A stretch of 64,000 nucleotides of DNA from Ectobius pallidus (taxonomy: Eukaryota; Arthropoda; Insecta; Blattodea; Ectobiidae), in assembly GCA_964059195.1 (NCBI GenBank), contig CAXKWD010000001.1, positions 217,380,484 to 217,444,483 of the forward strand. Reading direction: 5' to 3'. Under the pieces are notes generated by a model, which did no database searches, was not told the DNA's origin, and was given only the letters and a program-made list of their open reading frames with translations. Position 1 is the stretch's first letter. The number at the start of each line of letters is the position of its first letter. Positions 10,876 to 20,616 of this stretch are shown here, one piece after another. The position numbers and the translations under genes were made by a program.

Positions 10876-11881
10876 AGATTAAAAAAAAAGTATGAAAAAC
10901 TAACGTGAAATAATAAATAAATAAATAAATGCAAACGTCTATTCGAGAAGTTAATCTCCAAGTGTGCCAATCTTAAGGTATCTCGTGCAAGAGTTTCGAA
11001 GGGCTGATGATGGCATAACTTATGCCGAAATGCATCCCCAGAAACAGATAGGACTTCAAAGAAGAAGGATCAGCTTTTCATTTACCCTACAGTAATCTTT
11101 TATTGTAGGCCCTATGTCTATTTTTATGTTTTTAACCATATAACTTATTTTATGTTTTATTGTATTTGTTTAATGGAATATAACATGTAATTTAAGGTAT
11201 TTTAACATCTTATTTATATTGTTGAGGATATAAGGTTGTAAATTGCAATATATTTTAATATTATCACCCTGTAAGGAAATAACGTTAATTAATGATCTAC
11301 GTAAGGTAATTATACGCTACTCAACACAAATCAGGATTTTAGTCTACCTATTCGAACACGGCTTTGAATGATATCTGAATAAACATTCCCGGAATGCAGA
11401 CGCCTATTATATGTTTAAACATGAAGGCAAGAGAAAAATCATGCGATTTTTATACGCTAAGGATGTTTGCTAGTTTACAATACCCTCGCCATCGTTTCCA
11501 TAGCACCAGTGCTGCAAGTTGCAAAGCCTGCTGTGTTCTGCCCATTTCTCATGCGATTTTCGGCTTCTTTTCTTGATGAGTGCTGCCAAGGAGTTCGCAA
11601 TATCGAAGCACAATAAATGCTAAATGTGGCTCTTTTCACTCGATGGGAGAGGAGACTTTAATAAACATTAAGGGGACTCCTGCCGCAGATGCGCTCAACG
11701 GCAAACAATCCTACTACCCATCTGGAAAACATCAGCTTGATCCTGCAGACGCAACAACTTGCTACTCTGTCAGGTTTTTGTTTTATGTGTACTAAAACTA
11801 TTTATCTAATAGTACCCCGAAGTTAACTGGGTATTTTTTAAATCTTGGTTGTAATAAGAGTTAAATAATTGTGTTTATAAC
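10876..11881. other. AT-rich region, no recognisable gene
   Basis: Two small frames (11394-11576, 11580-11795) show no known motif. I see no inverted ends or tRNA-like boxes. Confidence 0.5.
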
Positions 11882-11933
11882 TCTAGAGTGGTAGGGAAAA
11901 AGCGAATAATCAAGTGGCCAAAGTTTCAGGAAA

Positions 11934-11937
<4 letters not shown>

Positions 11938-12017
<80 letters not shown>

Positions 12018-12020
12018 ATT
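11938..12020. repeat. (TA)n microsatellite
   Basis: About 75 bp of alternating TA in the left arm of a foldback element; nothing similar remains in the right arm. Confidence 0.95.
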
Positions 12021-12092
12021 TCCACAGCATTGTTACAATATTTAGTTCAGTCCACCAGAAATTTTTGCACGGTATCTTATAATATGTAAAGA

Positions 12093-12766
12093 TAGGCTTG
12101 CCAGATTTCTGAAACGTTCAACCGGGACACCGGAATGCCCCCCAGCGTCGCGGGTATTCAAGGGTACACGCCCTTGGCGGGATTTTAGAGTATTTTATAG
12201 GGTAGTTTATTCTCAATGCTATGAATAAATGATTACTGATTAGGAACCTAAACCAGGGGTAGTAATAAATGACATAAGCATACAAATTTAAACATTTTGT
12301 TTCTAACATGTTAATATTTAAAAGTTACTTAAGTAAGAAGAAACACTTTGAATGAGGAATAAAAATTTGAACAATATTTACATGTACTTTTCATTGGCTA
12401 GGACTCTTTTTAGAAACTCTTCTTTGGTTTTAATCTTGTTGTAAAAATCTTCACAAGCTAATCCAATATTAATTTTACATGTCATCAATCCTTTAACCGT
12501 AGATTCCTTCATCAAACCCCTACCATCAGTCCATACGTTATTCATCGAAGAAAATAATCTCTCAACTGGTGCTGATGTCCCAGGTAAGTAGAAGACATAC
12601 TCAACTATCTTGATCGGATTGGGGGCTGCTATGTGATTCTCCTTGAAGTGACCAAACAGCCTGAGCCATTTTTACCGGGATGTGAAGTAAACCGGCCGGG
12701 ATACCGGGATCTTGTCTGAAAACCGGGACTGCTGTCCCGGTCAAACCGGGACGTCTGGCAAGCCTA
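12093..12766 (-). mobile_element. hAT transposon remnant with 8-bp target duplication
   Basis: The inverted ends are TAGGCTTGCCAGA and TCTGGCAAGCCTA. The direct repeat 'tgtaaaga' lies at 12085-12092 and 12767-12774, the 8-bp duplication typical of hAT elements. The minus strand between about 12600 and 12390 reads PGTSAPVERLFSSMNNVW and continues through a KGLMTCKINIG-like helix, the hAT dimerisation region. The N-terminal and catalytic parts are missing, so it cannot transpose alone. Confidence 0.9.
12390..12600 (-). pseudogene. hAT transposase C-terminal (dimerisation) fragment
   Basis: The frame is open for roughly 70 codons. It carries the conserved block SAPVERLFSS, which corresponds to the hATC dimerisation signature (SxxxERxFS), followed by a helix rich in K, E and F. 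There is no start codon in context and no BED finger. It belongs to the hAT remnant around it. Confidence 0.8.
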
Positions 12767-13190
12767 TGTAAAGACATTTGGGTGGGCTGAACTAAATATT
12801 GTAAGAACGCTGTGGAAATAAATTGTTTTTGTCTCTCCCGAAACTTTGGCTTTTTTACTTATTCGCTTTTTCCCCTATCACTCTAGAATAGCATTTTCTA
12901 TATATTTTCCTCGGGTAGGCCTATATATGGTAAAATCCGGACCACTTTTTATATTACCTACGGCAATTATGCAGGTAGAATTTAGTGTATAAGTAGAATA
13001 TCAATGTTCTATAAGTCCTTTCCAGCCTATTCGATGATCATAGTGGTTTTTGAGACTTTTTTTTAATTTTTATTTCAATTGTGTTTATACTCATTTTAGC
13101 TGCGAGGCCATGTCAGAAGTTCGGGATATGTGTCTATACAGTAGGCCATCGAACTATTGATTAATGATTATCAATTGTTTCCATTATTAG

Positions 13191-13670
13191 TAGGGCTGAA
13201 AATCGATTAAAATTTTTAATCGAGTTAACGCTTGGCTTTAATCGATTAATCGACTAATTAATCGACAAACAAGTCGGTATTTTAAACGAAACTAAAGTGT
13301 ACATTTAATATTGTTTTACACGTTTAATAACTACTACACTATAGATAATCAGAAGAAATCCTGAATTAATGAATATCATTATTAGTTAACTAGTGAAAAA
13401 ATATATACAAAACTTACATTTCCGGTTACTTTTTCAGCCACACGAGTTTGTTGACACATGAATGTTCAAGACACGGTCGTAGCTTGTTTACAATAATACC
13501 GGCAGCACTAAAAATTCTCTCACTCGACAGGAGTTTGGTCATTTGACCCATTTCTCGAAAAACTTTTTCAGAATTCGTCTAAGCCAATTAATCAGAAAAT
13601 GTAATTGATCGACGATTAAATGTTTAATCGATTAATCGGCCCGATTAATCGATTAATCGGTACAGCCCTA
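13191..13670 (-). mobile_element. hAT transposon remnant with perfect 8-bp target duplication
   Basis: The ends are TAGGGCTG and CAGCCCTA, with 'attattag' duplicated exactly at 13183-13190 and 13671-13678. Sub-terminal regions are full of ATCGATTAAT-type motifs in both orientations, possible transposase-binding sites. The minus strand at about 13430-13535 reads LSSERIFSAAGIIVNKLRP, a clear hATC dimerisation block. At 480 bp it is an internally deleted derivative. Confidence 0.92.
13430..13535 (-). pseudogene. hAT transposase dimerisation fragment
   Basis: About 34 codons: LSSERIFSAAG is the core of the dimerisation helix, followed by VNKLRPCLE and NKLVWLKK. The block is typical of BED-zinc-finger hAT transposases. 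The rest of the transposase is absent. Confidence 0.85.
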
Positions 13671-13689
13671 ATTATTAGTATATTTAATG

Positions 13690-13890
13690 GAGTAAATTTC
13701 AACTGATATTAATTTAAATGGATGAAATGGTGAGGATGACTCATGGTATGTAAATATCCAAACGGCATTTGCCTTTACAACCGGGGAAACCATGAAAAAA
13801 CCCATATCAAATTGACCGGCCACGGGATTGGAACCGGGGACCACACGAATACGAGTCCAAGACGTTACCATCTCGATCACCTCGCTCGGT
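13690..13890 (-). mobile_element. tRNA-derived SINE, family C
   Basis: Minus-strand copy of the family at 7891. The head (ACCGAGCGAGGTGATCGAGATGG) ends at 13890, directly against the CAGGGCCCGG element at 13897. The B box is altered to GGTTCCAATCC. Confidence 0.8.
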
Positions 13891-13896
13891 GATGAG

Positions 13897-14620
13897 CAGG
13901 GCCCGGATTCTAATGACATGTCATCTTTTTATTGATGCTGCATAGACATTGCCAATTTGTAGATAAATCCTAATCATGGCCTCTAGATTACAGAAATGCA
14001 TTTTTATTAGGTCATTTTTTGTCATTTTATGCCATTTTAAATTTTTAGGGCATTTATTTCAATTTTAGGTCATTATTTTGTCATTTTCGTGTCATTTGCT
14101 TCCTTATTTAGTCATTTTCATGTATTTATATTGAGTGTATTAACTTTTTTCGTCGCTAGCGGTGCTGTCTTTGAAGTGTTTGTTTAATGCAAGAAGGAAA
14201 AATTCGGCGTTCAAGTGTTGACATGTCTCAGTCGCCAAAATTTTGTATTATATTACTATTGTTATTGCCTTGGCACCAGAGTCAGTCACCTGCTTGGATT
14301 TGAGAGTGCAAACTATGTTTACCCTCATTAAACAACAATATAATCCGGCAGACCACAAAAGGAAATGCCGAATTTTGACTCCTCAGTGCCAGTATAAATT
14401 TCCGTGAGAAAAGCACATTTACAACATTACAGTTATTTACAGTTTTTACAATTATGTACAAATTATTCTATAACTTCGTGTGTAGAATAATAATTTTTTA
14501 TGAAGAAAATGCCAGTTTTTAGGTCATTTTTTATGATTATTAAGTCATTTTCTTTAAAATTTAGGGTCATTTTATAGGTCATTTTTCAAACAATTTTAGG
14601 TCATCAGAATCCGGGCCCTG
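13897..14620 (+). mobile_element. hAT-like MITE, CAGGGCCCGGATT family, copy 1
   Basis: The ends are CAGGGCCCGGATTCTAATGA and its near-reverse complement TCATCAGAATCCGGGCCCTG. Sub-terminal text consists of repeated 'aggtcattttt' units. A second copy in opposite orientation is at 19188-19829. No matching target duplication is visible here (gtgatgag versus ggaggttt), so one flank may have changed. It is non-coding. Confidence 0.8.
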
Positions 14621-15320
14621 GGAGGTTTTATTTCCGTACTTTACATTAACATATTTGTTTCAATGTGTTTATTGTAGTTATTAAAGTCATACTTTAAAAA
14701 GTTGTCTGAAAATGGTTAAAAATTAAAATAAAACTATTTTAATGTGCACAAAAAGCTAATACAGGATTTATAGAATCCTAAAAAGTCCTGGCTCTGATTA
14801 CTAGCTTATTTATACACTATAAGCTGAAAGGGACAGTAGAATCCTCCCATTGTTGTGACGCTCTATTTATTTGAATCTGCATTCCGGGAATAACAGCTGA
14901 GGAGTGAAATTTCAGATATTTTAATTGCGTCTCATTCGCATTGGTTATAATTCTGTCTGTTATTTCATTTTTTCACTCCCCTCCAAATGAACCACTGATG
15001 TATGAACCAATAATTATTCAAGGTATTTTAATGCATCAGCTGGACAATTACTTTTTCTTCGACAGTGTTTGGTCATGCAATTCTCGTACATGCTATCATA
15101 ATGGAAACCTGAAAACTATTAAATAATAAAATCAGGTAAACTGATGTAACAAAGTGCCAGAATGCTTCTGTTTAATCGGTGATAATTGCAATTTTGACAT
15201 GCAGAAAATAAGTTATTTTTGTAATCGATTTCCGAGTTAAGCTTCAAATCGATTCATTAAGCAGGGAAGAATAAAGGTTTAAAGTTTGATACTTAACCTT
15301 AAATCATTCTCGTATACACT
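14621..15320. other. AT-rich spacer with a family T end fragment
   Basis: At 15128-15265 the text 'aaatcaggtaaactgatg', 'aacaaagtgccagaatg' and 'attcattaagcaggg' matches the outer end of family T. The remainder has only a 61-aa frame without motifs. Confidence 0.5.
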
Positions 15321-15326
15321 GGTAAA

Positions 15327-15386
15327 GGCGTACGCCATAGCGTAGTGGTTGAGACGTCGCGTTACAAACCAGAAGGACGCGGGTTA
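15327..15386 (+). mobile_element. SINE family A head fragment
   Basis: Only the tRNA-like head remains (GGCGTACGCCATAGCGTAG through 'gacgcgggtt'). The body is absent. Confidence 0.6.
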
Positions 15387-15801
15387 AATTTTCAAAACTG
15401 AAACTACGTCTATTGCCTCTGAAAAGTGCTTTGCTCAACATCACAAGAAGTAACAGGGACTAACTTATTCTAAATCTTGCAACGTCTTCAGGTGCTAAAT
15501 CCAGATCTTGTTCTACATCTGTTTATTAAAATTTCGTAGAAACTCAAGAATCCAGCTTTCAAGTACAGGTGCTATTGACAATTTATTGTAACTTTGAAAC
15601 AATAAAATATAGAATTTATTTAAACGAAACATTAAATTATGTAAAGAAATCCGTGTTTTTTTAAATATGTAAAAATATGTAGGACTACTCTACCTTGAAA
15701 TATAAACGAGTATGGAAAATGATGTGTGTCTTAAATCATACCAAATGTCCCAATTCGTAAACATATATCGAAATTTTAACTTTACGTAAAGTAATATATA
15801 T

Positions 15802-16091
15802 AACTAAAAACTAAATTCCGTGGCGCTACATCCCTCAAAGGACTTGGCCTACCACCCGGCCGATGCGTCCACTACCATAGGCAGGTGGCAGATTTGAGGG
15901 CATGTGGTCAGCATGCCGACACCCACGGCCGTTAATGGTGGTTTCCATGACCGGAGCCGCTACTTCTCTATCAAGTAGCTCCTCAATTTGAATCACGTGG
16001 CTGAGTGCACTCCTACGAAACCTTCCTAACTCAGAAAAATCTGAGGAGGGACCGGGGATCGACGGATCTGTAGTCACAAGACCAAGTCAAT
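15802..16091 (-). mobile_element. tRNA-derived SINE, family B, with 11-bp target duplication
   Basis: Flanked by 'gtaatatatat' at 15791-15801 and 16092-16102. The tRNA-like head on the right has lost part of the B-box region ('gaggagggaccggggatcgacgg'), so its pol III promoter is probably damaged. Confidence 0.85.
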
Positions 16092-16112
16092 GTAATATAT
16101 ATTATATATATA

Positions 16113-16132
16113 TGTGCGTGTGTGTGTGTGTG
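16113..16132. repeat. (TG)n microsatellite
   Basis: About ten TG units next to a (TA)n run. Confidence 0.9.
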
Positions 16133-16134
16133 TA

Positions 16135-16794
16135 TTTACATAGATATCCTAGTCTATTACTACCAACATGTACGTTTTCATTGTTAATTATTTAATGTCG
16201 TGCTAAGCTTGGGTAAACTTTCATGTTCTTATGTTTGCGGTCAATTTTCGTTGCGAACGGATCACTCGCTAAAATGAAGCAAGTTGAAACGAATGTTTTT
16301 GAGACAGAGAGTAAAAGATCATTACTAACAGTGAGACAGAGTCACGCGTGTTGCCTGGAGGGGCAGGGGAAAAGAAAAATACAATTTCGTGTCATTTAAG
16401 ATAAAGGGAGAATTAAACGAGAACAGATGCAACAGAGCGCAATCGTGTCTCGAAGGCCACTCTTGCACGCAGATGCTCTTTATTATTCCAACTGAAAATC
16501 ATTCTTTTCCCATCTGAATGGAAATACGTGTATTTGTGAGCGCATGTGTTTGCTAGTGCACTTGTCGGGAAAGTATACAAAATAAATCACAGCAAAATAC
16601 ACCAGACAGTGCTGAAAATAGTAGACTATAGTGCTATGTTTCCTTTATTGAAAATCTCTTTAACCTCGTACAATATGTAAGCAATATACGTGGGAGAATC
16701 AAATGAAAACAGCAATGATATTTTTGCCCCACTATTTTACTGCACAGCCATTTCATAATCACCTAGCAAATTATAAAAACTATTTTTGTTTAGA
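16135..16794. other. Unassigned AT-rich sequence
   Basis: No open frame of note, no tRNA-like boxes and no inverted ends were recognised. Confidence 0.5.
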
Positions 16795-16802
16795 CATATA
16801 AG

Positions 16803-17711
16803 TAGGGACCGGATTTTTAGGTTTTTAAAAACACTGTTTTAGGTTTTCCATTAGGTGAAATAGTTTTTTTTAGGGTTTTTTTGTCCGAAATATCGTTTTC
16901 GGGTAGAATAATTGGTTTAATGTATTTGAATGTGCTACATAGGATTGAATACAAAATACTTGAAAAGTTTAACTTAACTTGTGTAAACTTGCTTTAAGAC
17001 AATGTTATACAATTGAAGAAGGAATGCATAAACAATCAAACGAAGCAGTGAAAATAAGATTGCCTCACATTTCCTGGTTACAGTAAATCACTAAATATCT
17101 TTCAAGATTCTCAACTGTGAAGTTCTTCCTGTTATCTCTTAGTTAATAGTTAATACTGTATCTAGACACTACCCTTCTCAGGATTCGAATCCGATGCTTC
17201 TAATTTAGTGAGTAAAATACTTTATGGTTGGATGTGGATAATGTGAAACTGATATGAACAACAGGGCAGTACTAAAGGCAAAAAAAAGCGCTTTAAAACA
17301 CAGAGATCTTTATCCTTGTTCATACACAGCAACAATGGTTGTTCGTACGAATATTTTAAAAGGAATACGTCGGTACTCTTTTCCTCTCTTCATACTGTCC
17401 ATCCTAGACGACAATGGGTTGAATGAAACGCTGGTGGTATTAATTTCTACCCGACCAAAATTATTCTCTCCCCACAAAAATATCGATTTCTCAACTGACA
17501 AACAAAAAAGACAAAAAAGGATCCTAAATTAGATATTTTAGGTTTTATATCCCGTTTAGGTGTATTTAGGTTTTTGGCCATTTAGGTATTTTTAGGTACC
17601 ACAGAATTGATGTGGGTGAATCCTATGGACATGATTCGAAAAAGCGTATGATCGCTTTTTGTTTTGGAAGTAAGGAAAAAAATAGGTAAAAACCTAAGAA
17701 TCCGGTCCCTA
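16803..17711. mobile_element. hAT-type element, TAGGGACCGGATT ends, perfect 8-bp target duplication
   Basis: The left end TAGGGACCGGATTTTTAGG and the right end CCTAAGAATCCGGTCCCTA are inverted repeats of about 20 bp. The sequence 'catataag' flanks it at 16795-16802 and 17712-17719. Sub-terminal zones are rich in 'taggtttt' repeats. Frames of 92 aa (plus) and 63 aa (minus) in the middle overlap on opposite strands and show no hAT motif, so the element is probably non-autonomous. Confidence 0.88.
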
Positions 17712-17719
17712 CATATAAG

Positions 17720-18010
17720 CATTCATGAACCACAGATTATTGTCCCTGTTGGACATTGCATGAGAATATTTTAGAAGAAAAATTCCTCCGACATTGGGAC
17801 TTCAACCCATGACTTTTGGTTATTCGCGCCAATGCTCTACCAACTGAGCTAAGCCGGAATTCAATTCACAGCACCAGATGGAACCTCTCTCCTATGACTG
17901 ATTGCCCTAATGGTCTACCTCACTGACAGACAAGTTATGTCATATGCAGTACTGTGAGGCACACTAAGTAGTGATTTTTGTGACCGGGCTCCCACTGTTA
18001 TTGTACAGTT
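17720..18010 (-). mobile_element. tRNA-derived SINE, family H
   Basis: Minus-strand copy. Its tRNA-like core (reverse complement GCCGGCTTAGCTCAGTTGG-like) lies near 17790-17860, with the family body 'gatggaacctctctcc' and 'ggtctacctcactgacagac' beyond. It abuts the hAT copy at 16803-17711, which inserted at its tail. Confidence 0.8.
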
Positions 18011-18190
18011 AACATTCAAGAAAGATATATAAGCATTCATGAACCACAGATTATTGTCTCTGTTGGACATTACATGAGAGGTAAACCATTAGGGCAATTA
18101 GTCATAGGAGACAGGTTCCATCCGGCTTAGCTCATTTGGTATAGCATTTGGAATAGCCAAAGGTCCTGGATTTTTTTCTCCTATAATATT
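18011..18190 (+). mobile_element. SINE family H, rearranged fragment
   Basis: It begins with the tail text 'attcatgaaccacagatt' in minus orientation, then switches to plus-strand text from 'taaaccattagggcaattag' through a degenerate head (CCGGCTTAGCTCATTTGG). Two pieces of the family are therefore joined in opposite orientations. Confidence 0.6.
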
Positions 18191-18942
18191 ATCATATTTT
18201 TGTTTATTACATATCATAAATAATAAACTAGAATTATTGGTTCTTCACATTCTGTAAAATTTACAATGCCTTCTCCTCCACACTACTTGCAAAGCATTAT
18301 TTAAAATGTATTTTAAATATTTTTAATTTGTTTTTCAAAATCTATTACAGGTGGGACATAATTTGGACACTGATTTTAATGATGCAAAACAAAAGTTCAT
18401 TTACTGTTCTGCTATTACTGTTAGGGTCTTAATGTGGTTATTAATGAAGGTATGAGGGATTAAATACAAATTATAAACTGTTTCTAGGTTGTCAGAACAT
18501 TTATTTAACTCATCAATAATAATTTAACAAAACTATCACTGTTACGGGTGGGACAAAAATCCCCTTGTTTGTTATTTTATATAGTAATTAACCACACATA
18601 TTTTTTGAAGTTAATCTTATACCAAATTGTACCTTAAGATGTATATTTTCTCAAATGAAAATGGACATAGCTGATTACTCTTGACTACTTGGAATTAAAG
18701 AGTTTTAAAATCATGCTAAAAATGGCCAAAAAAAATTACTCAATAAATAAGTAAACTGACAAATTTTACACATGGAACCACTTCAGATACACCAAAGTCC
18801 TTAATATCCAGTGAATTTGAGGTTTTAAACTTATATTTGACCACCCAATTACGATAATTTTATAACTTCTCTCTTTGAGATAAAAATTCCCATATTTTAT
18901 GAAACGGCTGTGCAGGAAGAATGTTTGCCTGCACATTATTTT
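18191..18942. other. AT-rich spacer, no recognisable gene
   Basis: There are no frames over 60 codons and no shared repeat. Confidence 0.5.
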
Positions 18943-19137
18943 TTAAAAAGTCCCCTCCCAGGTTAATGGACTTATGCCATCTGATAAGAAGAACTTCGAT
19001 ACCGAGTGAGAAAAATTATTTTGATTGACGCTGTAGCTACTCGTGCATAATATTTGGACGTCTTCATCAGACTTGAACTTCTGAACTCCAAGGAGATCCG
19101 TTAATGGACCAAAGATGTGGAAATCTGTTGGTACCAA
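18943..19137 (-). pseudogene. Mariner transposase C-terminal fragment (inverted piece)
   Basis: 64 codons on the minus strand containing PTDFHIFGPLTDLLGVQKF and KSDEDVQ, the region around and after the third catalytic Asp of DD34D mariner transposases (TDFHLFGPL). It ends FFLSDGI, a typical near-terminal block. The upstream part of the same protein lies on the opposite strand at 19150-19187 and 19830-19910, so the copy has been internally inverted. Confidence 0.85.
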
Positions 19138-19149
19138 AGCGCAGGGGAT

Positions 19150-19187
19150 TGCTGAGTGCAGTTGTTTTGCTTGTACATGATAATGAC
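19150..19187 (+). pseudogene. Mariner transposase fragment ending in VHDND
   Basis: The plus strand reads AVVLLVHDND, the second catalytic block of mariner transposases (usually VHDNARPH). The frame is cut exactly after the Asp codon by the element at 19188-19829 and resumes with RPHAPRATMKTVDDIRHN after 19837. Confidence 0.85.
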
Positions 19188-19829
19188 CAGGGCCCGGATT
19201 CTGATGACCTAATATTGTTTGTAAAATGCCCTATAAAATGCCCTTTAATTTGAAAGAAAATGACTTAATAATTATAAAAAATGACCTAAAAACTGATATT
19301 TTATTTATTAGTTGTACTTTAATTTGTACATAATTGAAAAATTGTAAATGCAGGAAGGATGTTGTAAGTCTAAAAACGCTGTTCTTTGTTCTTGATTGGA
19401 GCATTTGAGAAGAGAAGTAAGAAAATTGTTTTGAAGTAGGACCTACAAAAATGTTGCATTATGGTAACCTAGTAATTTATTTAAATATTACCCTATGAAA
19501 AAAGCCTGTAAATCCTACTTTATTTAGGATTGCAGTAAATTACTGTCAGCATACGGAGATTATTGAAGGTATAAAAGTTAATATACTCAATGTAAATGCA
19601 TGAAAATGACTATATAAAGAGGCAAATGACACGAAAATGACAAAATAATGACGTAAAATTGAAATACGTAAATGCCCTAAAAATATAAAATTGCATAAAA
19701 TGACAAAAAACGACTTAATAAAAATGCATTTCTATAATCTAGAGGTCATGATTTGGATTTATCTACAAGTTGGCAATGTCTATGCAGCACCAATAAAAAA
19801 ATGACATGTCATTAAAATCCGGGCCCTGA
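19188..19829 (-). mobile_element. hAT-like MITE, CAGGGCCCGGATT family, copy 2
   Basis: The ends are CAGGGCCCGGATTCTGATGA and AAAATCCGGGCCCTG(A). The interior matches copy 1 (13897-14620) in reverse orientation, including 'gctgcatagacattgcca'. Flanks are ataatgac (19180-19187) and ttaatgac (19830-19837), matching at 7 of 8. It sits within a mariner transposase codon series, which fixes the insertion point. Confidence 0.85.
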
Positions 19830-19924
19830 TTAATGACCGTCCTCATGCTCCTCGTGCAACAATGAAAACCGTCGACGACATCCGCCATAATCTTCAGATT
19901 TGGGACCATAAGTTTGAATACATG
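19830..19924 (+). pseudogene. Mariner transposase fragment, continuation
   Basis: After the 7-bp repeat 'taatgac' the frame reads RPHAPRATMKTVDDIRHN, the continuation of the VHDND block at 19150-19187. It is then cut by the SINE B insertion at 19939. Confidence 0.8.
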
Positions 19925-19938
19925 TTATGTTATATGGC

Positions 19939-20027
19939 ATGTGCCTATGGTAGATGACGCAGCGGTCGGGTGGTAGGCCTTGTCCCTTCAGGGATGTAGC
20001 GCCACGGAGTTTGGGGTTTAGTTTAGT
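19939..20027 (+). mobile_element. 5'-truncated SINE family B with 14-bp target duplication
   Basis: Only the 3' part of family B is present, ending in a GTTTA-type tail. 'ttatgttatatggc' flanks it at 19925-19938 and 20028-20041. The long duplication and 5' truncation are typical of target-primed reverse transcription. Confidence 0.9.
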
Positions 20028-20041
20028 TTATGTTATATGGC

Positions 20042-20616
20042 TAAAACGTGCAGGGGATCCTTCGTAACGTAATTTTTCAAGTGAAGTTTGAATAGAATAC
20101 GATATAATCCACCCCCCCCCAAAAAGGAAAATTACTTCACAAGAAAGAAGAAACATGAGACGTTATAGATTGTGAATGAAACGAATTGGTGTACAGTCAT
20201 TTTCTTACGTGGTATTCAAACATGACGCAGAGTGCGTTTGGGGCGGGAGTAGTTAGAAAGTAGGATTGCAGACATTTATCACGAAGCGAGCTGTACGAGG
20301 GGTCACATACCTTCTTAACTGCAGGCGAACTTTCAGATCGAGCCTTATCTCCACAGCTGTGTACTATTTTTAAACCGATTTCAAAATAAATGCGCGCAGA
20401 AATCTAACTTTTAAAGTCTGAATATTTCAGGGATATCCAAATAAGTATTCGTGACTTTCTAAGATAAAATACAGTATTGTCATTCATACTTATTTGTCAG
20501 GTGACTTGGGGAAATCTTGTTGTCACACGTTGAGTTTCAAGTGAAAACGCTCTCGGGTGACAGAGCCACGTTATTCTATTGAAACTGTACGTATTAATTT
20601 TCAGAATTTTCAGAAC
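20042..20616. other. Unassigned sequence
   Basis: No gene recognised. A short C-tract lies at 20110-20120. A B-box-free, moderately GC-rich patch lies at 20220-20360. Confidence 0.4.

Larger units (their letters stand above)
11882..12887. mobile_element. Foldback element interrupted by a hAT transposon
   Basis: The outer arms are inverted repeats. The left text 'tctagagtggtaggg', 'aaaaagcgaata', 'ccaaagtttc', 'tccacagcattgtta' and 'caatatttagttcagtcc' recurs inverted on the right between about 12778 and 12887. The left arm includes a (TA)n run (11938-12020). The hAT copy at 12093-12766 sits near the symmetry centre. Without it the element would be about 330 bp and largely self-complementary. 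Confidence 0.8.

Noticed and set aside
11888..12082. 64-aa frame with a long alternating Tyr/Ile run
   Set aside because: It translates a (TA)n microsatellite.
13889..14628. 8-bp target duplication for the CAGGGCCCGG element, copy 1
   Set aside because: Flanks gtgatgag and ggaggttt do not match, so no duplication is claimed for this copy.
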